A DNA stretch of 64,000 bases from NCBI GenBank assembly GCA_043392685.1, contig JBHZGM010000001.1; one strand, 5' to 3'. The notes beneath the pieces are model-generated. The model ran no database searches. It worked only from the letters and a program-made list of their open reading frames with translations, and was not told where the DNA came from. Both the position numbers and the translations under genes were made by a program. The DNA comes from Metapseudomonas sp043392685. GTDB taxonomy: Bacteria; Pseudomonadota; Gammaproteobacteria; Pseudomonadales; Pseudomonadaceae. Shown here piece after piece: positions 25,694-35,727 of the stretch (position 1 is the first letter of the stretch; each line of letters starts with the position of its first letter).

Positions 25694-26797
25694 TCAGCGC
25701 CAGAGGGACGAGGCGTCGATGTCGGCCAGTCTGGCGCAGCCGGTAAGCGCCATGGCCACCTCCAGCTCAGTGCGCAGCAGATGAAGCACATGGGCCACAC
25801 CGGCAGCACCAGCGGTAGCCAGCCCATGAACATAGGGCCGCCCGATCATCACGGCGCTGGCCCCCAGCGCGAGGGCCTTGAGCACATCGGTGCCCCGGCG
25901 AATGCCGCCATCCAACAGGATCGGCACCCTGCCCTGCACCACGCTGGCGATGGCCGGAAGCACATCCAGGGTCGCCGGCATGCTGTCCAGGGTGCGCCCG
26001 CCGTGATTGGACACCACCAGGCCCGCCACGCCCTGCTCCACGGCCCTTGCCGCGTCCAGGGGGTTCATCACGCCCTTGACCAGCACCGGCAGGTGCGTGA
26101 GCGATTGCAGCCACTCCAGATCCTTCCAGGTGGGAGCATGCTCCAGCAGCGGGCTGCCGAAGAGCGGGCTGGCGCCCGGCTGCGCGACGCTGGGCGGCAG
26201 GCTGCGCATGCCCTTGAGGTTGACCGCCTCGACGCCCTCCGGCAGGGCGAAGGCCGCGCGCTGTTCGCGGTTGCGCATGCCGCTGACCGGCGCATCCACC
26301 GTCACCATCAGGGCGCGATAGCCGGCGGTTTCGGCACGCCGCACCAGCTCGCGGGTGAAGTCGCGGTCCGGCTGGATATAAAGCTGGAACCAGAGCGGCG
26401 CATGCGCCGCCTGGGCGATGTCTTCCAGGCTCACGCTGGCCTGGGTGCTGACCACCATGGCCGCGCCCATCGCCGAAGCGCCCAGGACGCTGGCCAGTTC
26501 GCCGTCCGGATGGGCCAGCTTCTGGAAAGCCACGGGGGCGAGGAGGATCGGGTAGTCGAGGTCGAGCCCGCAGAGCCGGAGTCGCGAATGGCCGCCCTGC
26601 AGGTTCTCCAGCACCCGGTTGAGCAGACGCATGCGCCGGAAGGCAGCAAGGTTCTCCGCCAGGGTCAGCTCATCGGCCGCACCACCGTTGAGGTAGGCCC
26701 AGGCCGAAGGCGTCATGCGCTCACGGGCGAAGGCTTCGTAATCGGCAACGGCGACGATTTCGGCGGGTATCTGCGAGAGCTTGGGAAGAGATGTCAT
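25694..26797 (-). CDS. FMN-dependent alpha-hydroxy-acid oxidase/dehydrogenase
   Basis: A 367-aa TIM-barrel flavoenzyme of the lactate oxidase/glycolate oxidase/mandelate dehydrogenase family. Key motifs are all present: Y-L-N-G-G-A-A-D-E near the N-terminus, L-V-K-G-V (flavin Lys), S-N-H-G-G-R-T-L-D (catalytic His and substrate Arg), and D-G-G-I-R-R-G-T-D-V-L-K-A-L-A-L-G-A with I-G-R-P-Y at the FMN phosphate. It oxidises a 2-hydroxy acid to the keto acid; O2 versus quinone as acceptor cannot be read. There is no membrane-anchoring insertion typical of LldD/MdlB, so a soluble oxidase is favoured. Its position between two TonB receptor genes is unusual. Confidence 0.85.
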   Translation of the reverse strand: MTSLPKLSQIPAEIVAVADYEAFARERMTPSAWAYLNGGAADELTLAENLAAFRRMRLLNRVLENLQGGHSRLRLCGLDLDYPILLAPVAFQKLAHPDGELASVLGASAMGAAMVVSTQASVSLEDIAQAAHAPLWFQLYIQPDRDFTRELVRRAETAGYRALMVTVDAPVSGMRNREQRAAFALPEGVEAVNLKGMRSLPPSVAQPGASPLFGSPLLEHAPTWKDLEWLQSLTHLPVLVKGVMNPLDAARAVEQGVAGLVVSNHGGRTLDSMPATLDVLPAIASVVQGRVPILLDGGIRRGTDVLKALALGASAVMIGRPYVHGLATAGAAGVAHVLHLLRTELEVAMALTGCARLADIDASSLWR

Positions 26798-26906
26798 GGC
26801 GTAGGTTGCCCTCCACGGCGGTGCCCGCCGACAGAGCCGACTGACAAGCGTTCGCCAATAAAAGTGGCGCTCATCTTACTGGGGCGGAACAGCCCGGAGA
26901 AACTAG

Positions 26907-26940
26907 GCCTTGTGCCGCACCGGGTAGCGCGGCACAAGGC
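26907..26940 (-). terminator. Hairpin after the broken TonB receptor
   Basis: GCCTTGTGCCGC-loop-GCGGCACAAGGC, a perfect twelve-base stem immediately past the pseudogene stop. On the minus strand it is followed by CTAGTTTCTCC. Likely intrinsic terminator. Confidence 0.7.
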
Positions 26941-26945
26941 AAGAC

Positions 26946-28456
26946 TCAGAACGACAGCGTCGCGGAGAACACGGCTGAGCGGGCATCACCGTACTCGACG
27001 GCCGAGGAACGTGCCGCGTTACCCAGCGTGGTACGCACACGCTCCACATAGTCCTTGTCGAACAGGTTGTTGAGGTTCAGCTGCAAGTCCAGATTCTCGC
27101 TGGCCTTGTAGCCCAGCATGGCGTTGTGCAGCCAATACCCATCCAGCTTGATCCGGTCGTCCGACGAGGTGAGGTTGCGCTCGCTGACATGATGCGTGCC
27201 ATAACCGACACGGACATTGCCCGGCAGGTCATAGGTGGTCCACAGGTTGAAGGAGCGTGGCGGCGTGTTGGCCAAGGCCTGTCCCACGGTTGCAAGGCCC
27301 TTCGGGGTATTGGCGTCCTTGCGGGTTTCACTGTCGAGGTAGGTGAAGTTGGCAAACAGGCTCCACTCGTCGGTGAGCTTGCCGCTGGCCGACAGTTCGA
27401 AGCCCTGTACGCGGCGGTCGCCGGCCAGGGCCGTGGAGCCGTCGGCCATGGTTACCCGCGCATTCGCCTTCTCCACCTGGAAGATGGCGGCATCCAGTTC
27501 CAGGCGACTGTCCATCAGCTCCCACTTGGTGCCCAACTCCCAGGTTTCGTTCTTTTCCGGGCCGAGCTTCTGGGTCGCTTCGCTGAGGCCTGCACCGGAA
27601 GTGGCGAGGTTCTCCGCCGACGGGTTGAAGGAGTTGCCCCAGGCGACATAGATGCGGCCATTGGCCAACGGCTTGAACACCAGCCCGGCGCGGCTGCTCA
27701 GGCGCTCATCGCTGGAGCTCAGGCCAAGGGCCAGGGACGGCGCCAGCCCCCAGCGCTGGCGCTCGATCCCTTTGCGCTCGGGCACGTCGTTCTCGTGGGC
27801 CATCAGGTTGAGGCGGAACGCGCTGCCGTTGCCGATGCCGTCCAGCGGCTGGTTGGTGTCCAGGGTAAGGCGGCGGTAGCTATCGGTCCCCAGGCCCGCG
27901 CCGATGCGGGTGAAGGTTTCACCCATCGGTTGCTTGGTGATCTGGTTGACCGTGCCGCCGGTGGTACCCATGCCACCGAATACCGAGTGGGCCCCTTGAT
28001 CACCTCCACCTGCTCGATGTTGAAGGTGTCGGTGCGGTTGTTCTGCGCACTGTCGCGCAGGCCGTCGATCTGCATGCTGGAACTGGCCGAGAAGCCGCGG
28101 ATGTTGATGCTGTCGCCGGAACCCCCGCCGCCCTCGCCGGCGTTGAAGGTGATGCCGGAGACGTTGGACAGAACTTCGCGCAGGCTCAGGGCCTTCTGGT
28201 CCTGGATCACCTCCTTCGGGACCACGGTGATGGTCTGTGGGGTGTCCAGCAACGGTACCGCGTACTTGACCGAAGCGGAACGCTCGACCTTGTACGCTTT
28301 GTCGCGCTTGCCATCGACAGTCACGCTGTCGAGCTGCATGGCCTTGTCCTGCGCTTCGGCCATGGCTTGACTGCCCTGACTGGTGAGGGCGATGCCGACT
28401 GCGGCGGCCAGCAGGTTGCGCGACGAAAGCTTGAGTGGTGCGGTTTGGTGCTCCAT
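26946..28456 (-). pseudogene. Broken TonB-dependent receptor (frameshift plus internal deletion)
   Basis: A paralogue of the receptor at 23243, disrupted twice. The first frame starts at ATG 28456 (signal peptide, L-D-T-P-Q-T-I-T-V-V-P, S-I-N-I-R-G-F) and stays in register to V-E-V-I-K-G-P. Near 27986-27990 one base is missing relative to the intact paralogue (GAGTGGGCCCC versus GAGTTCGGGCCC). The second frame then resumes with G-T-T-G-G and runs to the C-terminal Phe at 26946. In addition about 235 barrel residues are missing in frame at about 27720, between P-S-L-A-L-G-L and S-S-D-E-R-L-S-S-R-A-G. The product cannot be a working receptor. The upstream Fur-like element is still intact. Confidence 0.88.
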
Positions 28457-28482
28457 GAGAGGTCTCCCCAGTTGAATGGAGA

Positions 28483-28513
28483 GCGACTCTATTTAGGAAC
28501 GATTATCACTAAT
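28483..28513 (-). promoter_or_regulatory. Fur-box-like element upstream of the broken receptor
   Basis: Minus-strand ATTAGTGATAATCGTTCCT contains an intact GATAATC core and about 12 of 19 Fur-consensus matches by eye. It is embedded in the same GCGACTCTATTT element as at 25479. Confidence 0.55.
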
Positions 28514-28599
28514 AATGGGTCTACGGAGGTTCGGAAACGCCCTTGTTGAGATCGGAAATCCCCTACAACCAAGGTGGTCCTCCACCCCCAGGCAGCAAC

Positions 28600-28700
28600 C
28601 TTGTGGGGGCGAATTCATTCGCTAAGGGCAACGCAGTTGCCCCATTGGAATCCTCAGGGCAGTCCTTCGGCCTGCTCAGCGATTGAAATCCCCCCACAGG
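28600..28700. repeat. GTGGGGGCGAATTCATTCGC extragenic palindrome, copy 5
   Basis: Left arm TTGTGGGGGCGAATTCATTCGC split here as TTGTGGGGGCG + AATTCATTCGC; right arm GCGATTGAAATCCCCCCACA, partly decayed; inner hairpin GGGCAACGCAGTTGCCC. It is the main content of the 315-base gap between the broken receptor and speC, where the speC terminator also lies. Confidence 0.85.
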
Positions 28701-28728
28701 GGAAAACACCGCCCAGCCGCGCAAATGA

Positions 28729-28754
28729 CAAGGCCCGCCATGCGGCGGGCCTTG
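28729..28754 (-). terminator. Hairpin downstream of speC
   Basis: CAAGGCCCGCC-ATGC-GGCGGGCCTTG, an eleven-base stem 18 bases after the speC stop. No strong U-run on either strand, but position and stability fit the speC transcript end. Confidence 0.7.
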
Positions 28755-28772
28755 TTCGAAACGTATTCAGCC

Positions 28773-29936
28773 TTACAGGTAGTAGGCCTTCAGCGGCGGG
28801 AAGCCGTTGAACTCCACTGCGCTGTAGCTGGTGGTGTAGGCGCCGGTGGACAGCCAGTAGAGGCGGTCTTCGGCGGCCAGGTTCAGCGGCAGGCCGTACT
28901 TGTAGTTCTCGTACATGATGTCGGCGCTGTCGCAGGTCGGGCCGGCGATCACCACTTCTTCCACTTCGCCCTTCTTCTCGACCCAGATCGGGAACTTGAT
29001 GGCCTCGTCCATGGTTTCGATCAGGCCGGAGAACTTGCCCACGTCGGTGTAGATCCAGCGCTCGACGGCGGTGCGCGACTTGCGCGCCACCAGCACCACT
29101 TCGCTGACCAGGATGCCGGCGTTGGCGATCAGGGAACGGCCCGGCTCCAGGATGATTTCCGGCAGATCGTCGCCGAAGTCTTCCTTGAGGAAGCGGATGA
29201 TCTCTTCGGCGTAGGTTTCCAGGCTGTTGGTGCGCTGGATGTAGTTGGCCGGGAAGCCGCCGCCCATGTTGATCATCTGCAGGGTGATGCCGTCTTCTTC
29301 CTTCAGGCGCTCGAAGATCACCTTGACCTTGGCGATGGCGGCGTCCCAGACGTCGATGTCGCGCTGCTGGCTGCCCACGTGGAAGGACACGCCGTAAGGC
29401 ACCAGGCCCAGTTGCTTGGCGAGGACCAGCAGGTCCAGGGCCATGTCCGGGTTGCAGCCGAACTTGCGCGACAGCGGCCAGTCGGCCGAGGTGGAACCCT
29501 CGGTGAGGATGCGCACGTAGACCTTGGAACCCGGTGCGGCCTTGGCGATGTTGCGCAGGTCGGCTTCGGAGTCGGTGGCGAACAGGCGCACGCCCTTCTC
29601 ATAGAAGTAGCGGATGTCGCGGGCTTTCTTGATGGTGTTGCCGTAGCTGATGCGCTCCGGGCCGACGCCGGTCTTCATCACCTTGTCCAGCTCATAGATA
29701 GAGGCGATGTCGAAGTTCGAGCCCTTGTCGCGTAGCAGTTCGGTGATCTCGGTGGCGGGGTTCGCCTTCACCGCGTAGTAGACCTTGGCGAAGGGGAAGC
29801 AGCTCACCAGCTGGTCGTAGGAATCGGCGATGGTCTGCTTGTCGATCACTACGAACGGGGTTTCTTGCTTGTCGGCGAACGCCTTCATGCGCTGGAAAGT
29901 TTCACGCGAGAAATAGTCTTCGACCTTGATCGACAT
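28773..29936 (-). CDS. speC: Ornithine decarboxylase SpeC (alanine-racemase fold)
   Basis: A 387-aa PLP enzyme of the eukaryotic-type ODC fold (group IV decarboxylases). The PLP Lys is in Y-Y-A-V-K-A-N-P; the glycine loop is M-G-G-G-F-P-A-N-Y; E-P-G-R-S-L and C-D-S-A-D-I-M contribute phosphate and active-site Cys. It makes putrescine from ornithine for polyamine synthesis. The ATG at 29936 has GGAG eight bases upstream and gives the 387-residue length typical of Pseudomonas SpeC; an in-frame start ten codons earlier has no ribosome site. Confidence 0.93.
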   Translation of the reverse strand: MSIKVEDYFSRETFQRMKAFADKQETPFVVIDKQTIADSYDQLVSCFPFAKVYYAVKANPATEITELLRDKGSNFDIASIYELDKVMKTGVGPERISYGNTIKKARDIRYFYEKGVRLFATDSEADLRNIAKAAPGSKVYVRILTEGSTSADWPLSRKFGCNPDMALDLLVLAKQLGLVPYGVSFHVGSQQRDIDVWDAAIAKVKVIFERLKEEDGITLQMINMGGGFPANYIQRTNSLETYAEEIIRFLKEDFGDDLPEIILEPGRSLIANAGILVSEVVLVARKSRTAVERWIYTDVGKFSGLIETMDEAIKFPIWVEKKGEVEEVVIAGPTCDSADIMYENYKYGLPLNLAAEDRLYWLSTGAYTTSYSAVEFNGFPPLKAYYL

Positions 29937-30423
29937 GCGGGGGACTCCATATGGCAAAACAGACAAAGGTTGTTAGGGGTGGCCCGGTGTTGCGTTGGAC
30001 AACAGGCCGGAACGTCTGATCAGTTTCCCCACTTTGGTTCGCCTACTTCCCAAGGCATGTCGCCGAGGATTTTCAGTCTTCCAGGACCTCAAACCTCTCG
30101 TCGTCAGTACTTGAGCCGGATGGATCGTTGCCAGCATGGACGTTCGGGCGCGAACTTTAGGACCACAGGAACCGCAGATCAATCAAAAATTGCCGCTTTG
30201 CCGCATCCCTTTGTCGCATCACCTGTTGAACGTTTCAAATACTCAACAAAGTGCATGGAATACCGCACAAAACAGGATCCACCACCGCCTTCCCCCTTCG
30301 ATCACCGCTGACGGTTATGATTCGCCGTCCCGTTCTTTCACGGGCCACTTATTTCGGACGTGCCCCCGGTCCATGGATTGGCCACTGGGGCCCGGTGCCT
30401 ACCGTTCCAGGAGTACCCTCGCC
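29937..30423. other. Gene-free divergent promoter region between speC and nhaP
   Basis: About 490 bases separating two divergent genes. It presumably holds both promoters, and it is visibly less GC-rich in the middle (30180-30260). I see no REP, no convincing gene and no clear operator palindrome. Confidence 0.5.
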
Positions 30424-31698
30424 ATGCTCGATCTCGCTGCGGCGTTCATCGCCCTGACCACCCTGCTCACCTATGTCAATTACCGCTTCATCCGCCTGCC
30501 GCCGACCATCGGCGTGATGGCCACCGCGCTGGTCTTCTCGCTGATCGCCCAGGGTCTGTCGCTGCTTGGCTATCCGGTGCTGGAAGTGGAAATGCAGGAG
30601 ATCATCCGCCGCATCGACTTCTCCGCAGTACTGATGACCTGGTTCCTCCCGGCGCTGCTGTTCGCCGGCGCGCTGCACGTCAACCTCGCCGACTTGCGCA
30701 ACTACAAATGGCCGATCGGCCTGCTCGCCACCCTCGGCGTGCTGATCGCCACCACGGTGATCGGCGTCCTCGCCTACTACACCTTCGCCCTGTTCGGCTG
30801 GCACGTGGACTTCATCTACTGCCTGCTGTTCGGCGCACTGATCTCGCCCACCGACCCGATCGCCGTGCTCGGCATCCTCAAATCGGCCGGCGCGCCGAAG
30901 CCGCTGGCCACCACCATCGTCGGCGAATCGCTGTTCAACGATGGCACCGCGGTTGTGGTGTTCACCATCCTGCTGGGCATCCTGCAGCTCGGCGAAACGC
31001 CCACCGTCAGCGCCACCACCTGGTTGTTCATCCACGAGGCGGTCGGCGGCGTGCTGTTCGGCGCGGCGCTGGGCTACGGGGTGTTCCTGATGATGCGCGG
31101 CATCGACCAGTACCAGGTGGAGGTCATGCTCACCCTGGCCCTGGTGATCGGCGGGGCGGCATTGGCCGCGCGGCTGCACGTGTCGGCGCCGATCGCCATG
31201 GTGGTAGCCGGCCTGATCATCGGTAACCACGGGCGCAACTACGCGATGTCCGACGAGACCCGCCGCTACATCGACAAGTTCTGGGAGCTGATCGACGAAA
31301 TCCTCAACGCCCTGCTGTTCGCCCTGATCGGCCTGGAGCTGCTCCTGCTGCCGTTCAACTGGCTGCACGTGGTCGCCGCCTTCGCCCTGGGTGGCGCGGT
31401 GCTGGTCTCGCGCCTGCTGACCGTGGCGCCAGCCATCGTGATTCTCCGCCAGCACGCCGCCGGCCGCCGCCAGGTTCCCCGTGGGACCATCCGCATCCTC
31501 GCCTGGGGCGGCCTGCGCGGCGGCGTCTCGGTGGCCCTGGCGCTGTCCCTGCCGCTGGGCGAACAGCGTGACCTGCTGCTGAGCCTGACCTATGTGGTGG
31601 TGCTCGCCTCGATCCTGATCCAGGGCCTGTCCATCGGCCCGCTGGTGCGCTGGATCTACCGAGGCGAAGCCCCGGTGGCGAACACCGAGACGCACTGA
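30424..31698 (+). CDS. nhaP: Sodium/proton antiporter, CPA1 family (NhaP-like)
   Basis: A 424-aa polytopic inner-membrane antiporter with about 12 hydrophobic segments. The ion-binding helices carry G-A-L-I-S-P-T-D-P-I-A-V-L-G and V-G-E-S-L-F-N-D-G-T-A-V-V-V-F, the CPA1/NhaP signatures (the N-D pair is the ion site); R-G-G-V-S-V-A-L-A-L-S lies near the end. It exchanges Na+ (or K+) for protons for pH and salt tolerance. The ATG at 30424 has AGGAG about ten bases before it; an in-frame upstream start lacks one and would add a non-family extension. No long cytoplasmic tail. Confidence 0.88.
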   Translation: MLDLAAAFIALTTLLTYVNYRFIRLPPTIGVMATALVFSLIAQGLSLLGYPVLEVEMQEIIRRIDFSAVLMTWFLPALLFAGALHVNLADLRNYKWPIGLLATLGVLIATTVIGVLAYYTFALFGWHVDFIYCLLFGALISPTDPIAVLGILKSAGAPKPLATTIVGESLFNDGTAVVVFTILLGILQLGETPTVSATTWLFIHEAVGGVLFGAALGYGVFLMMRGIDQYQVEVMLTLALVIGGAALAARLHVSAPIAMVVAGLIIGNHGRNYAMSDETRRYIDKFWELIDEILNALLFALIGLELLLLPFNWLHVVAAFALGGAVLVSRLLTVAPAIVILRQHAAGRRQVPRGTIRILAWGGLRGGVSVALALSLPLGEQRDLLLSLTYVVVLASILIQGLSIGPLVRWIYRGEAPVANTETH

Positions 31699-31841
31699 AG
31701 CCCCGTTCCGTAGCCAGCGCGCCCCGGCCGCGGCGCGCTGGCTTCGGACTGCTGGTCTCGAAGCGGCCCGGTTTCGCGCTATAATCCCGCGCTTTTCCGG
31801 GCCGTCCGCGCCCCGCCACCGATTCCAACGGGCATCAATCC

Positions 31842-33425
<1,584 letters not shown>

Positions 33426-33435
33426 CGACACCGCC

Positions 33436-33820
33436 GCAGGAGCGAGCTTGCTCGCGAAAAGGGCCCCGCCCATTCGCCAGCAAGCTGGCTCCTACATATT
33501 GTGCCCCTGCACCATCCGGCACGCCCCCTGCCCGCGCTGATCCTGTAGGAGCGAGCTTGCTCGCGAAGCAGCCACATCCATTCGCCAGCAAGCTGGCTCC
33601 TACAATGCGTGCCTTGCACCATCCGGACTGCCTCCCTGCCCGCGCTGATCCTGTAGGAGCGAGCTTGCTCGCGAAGCAGCCCCATCCATTCGCCAGCAAG
33701 CTGGCTCCTACATATTGTGCCCCTGCACCATCCGGCACGCCCCCTGCCCGCGCTGATCCTGTAGGAGCGAGCTTGCTCGCGAAGCAGCCCCATCCATTCG
33801 CCAGCAAGCTGGCTCCTACA
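33436..33820. repeat. Array of four REP pairs upstream of the RAYT gene
   Basis: Four near-identical units at 33436-33496, 33544-33604, 33652-33712 and 33760-33820. Each is GTAGGAGCGAGCTTGCTCGCGAA ... TTCGCCAGCAAGCTGGCTCCTAC, the first with a one-base variant. They repeat every 108 bases because the 47-base spacers are also conserved (TGCACCATCCGG ... CCCGCGCTGATCC). This tandem unit continues on the far side of the RAYT gene. Confidence 0.95.
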
Positions 33821-33893
33821 TTACGTCCCCTTGTGCCATCCGGCCTGCTCACGCAACGCTCCCCGTCCCGGTCCGGATAGAGGAGCGCAATCG

Positions 33894-34346
33894 ATGCGCT
33901 ATCAAGGACGAAACCTGCGCAAAGGCCGCCTCTCCGAGCCCGGCCGAATCTACCTGCTGACCACCGTTACCCACAAGCGCGCTCCGCTGTTCGCCCATTG
34001 GGAAAATGCCTGCGTGGTCGCGCGGGAAATCCACGCCATGCAGGATCCGGCAAGGCTGGAAACCCTCGCCTGGGTGCTGATGCCGGACCATCTGCATTGG
34101 CTCGTTCGACTGAACTCCGGGGCCCTGGGAGAACATGTCCGGCGAATGAAGTCACGCTCTGCCATAGGCGTGAATAAATTGCGGAATAACAGCGGCCGGT
34201 TCTGGCAACAGGGCTTTCACGACCATGCCCTTCGCAGGGAAGAGGATTTGAAGGATGTCGCTCGCTACATCGTCGCCAACCCTCTGCGTGCCGGACTTGT
34301 CAAGAAACTGGCTGACTATCCGTTCTGGAACGCTGTCTGGCTGTAA
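33894..34346 (+). CDS. REP-associated tyrosine transposase (RAYT, Y1 family)
   Basis: A 150-aa single-domain Y1_Tnp protein related to IS200/IS605 transposases. It begins M-R-Y-Q-G-R-N-L-R-K-G-R, has the metal-binding H-U-H motif as M-P-D-H-L-H-W-L-V, and a catalytic Tyr candidate in V-A-R-Y-I-V-A-N-P-L-R-A-G-L-V, the hallmark RAYT segment. Family members nick and join single-stranded REP DNA and are single-copy, domesticated genes thought to generate REPs. REP units flank it on both sides (33436-33820, 34349-34620). The ATG at 33894 has AGGAG nine bases upstream. Confidence 0.93.
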   Translation: MRYQGRNLRKGRLSEPGRIYLLTTVTHKRAPLFAHWENACVVAREIHAMQDPARLETLAWVLMPDHLHWLVRLNSGALGEHVRRMKSRSAIGVNKLRNNSGRFWQQGFHDHALRREEDLKDVARYIVANPLRAGLVKKLADYPFWNAVWL

Positions 34347-34348
34347 CT

Positions 34349-34620
34349 GTAGGAGCGAGCTTGCTCGCGAAAAGGCCCCCCATTCGCCAGCAAGCTGGCT
34401 CCTACAATGCGTGCCTTGCACCATCCGGACTGCCTCCCTGCCCGCGCTGTGCCTGTAGGAGCGAGCTTGCTCGCGAAAAGGCCCCCCCATTCGCCAGCAA
34501 GCTGGCTCCTACAATGCGTGCCTTGCACCAGCCGGACTGCCTCCCTGCCCGCGCTGTGCCTGTAGGAGCGAGCTTGCTCGCGAAAAAGCCCCCCCATTCG
34601 CCAGCAAGCTGGCTCCTACG
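34349..34620. repeat. Three REP pairs downstream of the RAYT gene
   Basis: Units at 34349-34406, 34454-34513 and 34561-34620, same orientation and the same conserved spacer as the upstream array (TGCCTTGCACC ... CTGCCCGCGCTGTGCC). The last unit's CTCCTAC end supplies the stop codon of the minus-strand gene that follows. Confidence 0.95.
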
Positions 34621-35629
34621 GATCGAGCGCGCCCGAGGTCCAGGTGCTCGAAGTTTCGGAGCCGGTGAACTTGGCGGCAATCGCTCCCGCCTGGATCAGC
34701 CGGTCACCATGGCGAGTGACCATCAGCCCGCTCTGCGGCGCCAGCAGCCGATGCTCGCTGGAAGGATCACCGGGCACGGCGACGATGCGCGCGAAACACT
34801 CTCCCGCCTGAACCACATCACCCAGTTCGCGCTCGAATACCAGCACCCCGGATACCGGCGCGAAGACCGTTTCCATATGCCCGATGGGCACCGCCCGCCC
34901 CTGCCATGAGGGCAACTGCGCCGGCTCGGCGATCAGCCCGCGGACGCAGAGGAAGCGGTAGATCCCATCGGCATCCTGCTGCGCCAGGGCGTCGCTCACG
35001 TCCCCCTGGCCGCGCAGCTCGACGGTGGACACCAGGCGCCCCTCGAAGCGCCCTTCCGCGAGCCAGGGCGCAATCACCACTTCCTCGAAGGCGCCATCGC
35101 TGTCGCCTTCCCAGATGATCGCCACTTCGGCCCCGAGCGCCGCCGCCAGGTCCTGGCCGGCGGGCCAGAAGCACTGATGCAGGTAGACGTACGGCAGCGC
35201 CTGCTCATCCGTGTGCAGGTCGAGGACGATGTCGGCGTCCGCCGCGAGCACGGCCAGCGCCTTCTGCCAGACCGCCAGGTTGCCGACCGGCCTGGCCTGC
35301 GCGAGCGACTCCGGGAACCCACGGTTGAAGTTCCTGCCGCTGGCCTCGTGCAGCCGCCCGAGGATGCGCCCCTGGCGGAACTGGCCGATGCCCAGCGGAT
35401 TGGCCTGGGGCACCACCGTCACGCAGCCGCGCAGCAGGCCCTTCTCGGCGGCCTCGATCAGGCGCGGCAGCAACTTGTGCAGCACCAGCATGCCGGCGAT
35501 CTCATCGGCATGGACACCCGCCTGCAGATGAACCCTGGGGCCCGGCCTGCCACTGTCCAGGCGCCAGGCCGGCACCCGCAGCATGGCGCCGGAATCCCCC
35601 GGCACGCAGAGCGATACGTCTTCGATCAT
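34616..35629 (-). CDS. AstE/AspA-family deacylase (succinylglutamate desuccinylase/aspartoacylase-like)
   Basis: A 337-aa M14-like zinc deacylase. Zinc ligands are visible as the H-A-D-E motif in A-G-V-H-A-D-E-I-A-G and the later His in D-L-H-T-D-E; N-P-L-G is also typical. A C-terminal beta domain (I-G-H-M-E-T-V-F-A-P-V-S-G-V) follows. Family enzymes remove acetyl, succinyl or other acyl groups from amino acids (AstE, AspA, and DoeB of ectoine breakdown). It is divergent from a TetR gene and next to an amino-acid ABC system, so an N-acylated amino acid is a reasonable guess. ATG 35629 has AGGAG seven bases upstream. The stop codon TAG lies in a REP. Confidence 0.82.
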   Translation of the reverse strand: MIEDVSLCVPGDSGAMLRVPAWRLDSGRPGPRVHLQAGVHADEIAGMLVLHKLLPRLIEAAEKGLLRGCVTVVPQANPLGIGQFRQGRILGRLHEASGRNFNRGFPESLAQARPVGNLAVWQKALAVLAADADIVLDLHTDEQALPYVYLHQCFWPAGQDLAAALGAEVAIIWEGDSDGAFEEVVIAPWLAEGRFEGRLVSTVELRGQGDVSDALAQQDADGIYRFLCVRGLIAEPAQLPSWQGRAVPIGHMETVFAPVSGVLVFERELGDVVQAGECFARIVAVPGDPSSEHRLLAPQSGLMVTRHGDRLIQAGAIAAKFTGSETSSTWTSGALDP

Positions 35630-35649
35630 GTCCTGTCTCCTCATGGTCG

Positions 35650-35663
35650 CCGGAGCGCTCCGG
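35650..35663. promoter_or_regulatory. Perfect 14-base palindrome CCGGAGCGCTCCGG, candidate TetR operator
   Basis: It lies 21 bases ahead of the deacylase start, in the 98-base gap shared with the divergent TetR gene. Placement over a promoter fits autoregulation by the TetR protein; binding is inferred. Confidence 0.5.
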
Positions 35664-35727
35664 ACGGTTGGTTTGTCATCGAGCCAGGCGCTACTATCCC
35701 GGCCTATCGAGCGAAGGAAATCGCCCC

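Noticed and set aside
26946..28456. Two adjacent small TonB-related genes instead of one pseudogene
   Set aside because: The two frames overlap and together reconstruct one receptor in order, with a one-base deletion visible against the paralogue.
33894..34346. IS200/IS605 insertion sequence
   Set aside because: The protein has the Y1 fold but the RAYT-specific features, no tnpB and no IS-type ends; flanks are REPs.
33436..34620. Regular array of palindromic repeats considered as CRISPR
   Set aside because: The repeat unit is about 60 bases of paired REPs with conserved, not unique, spacers and no cas genes; REP identity and the RAYT gene explain it.
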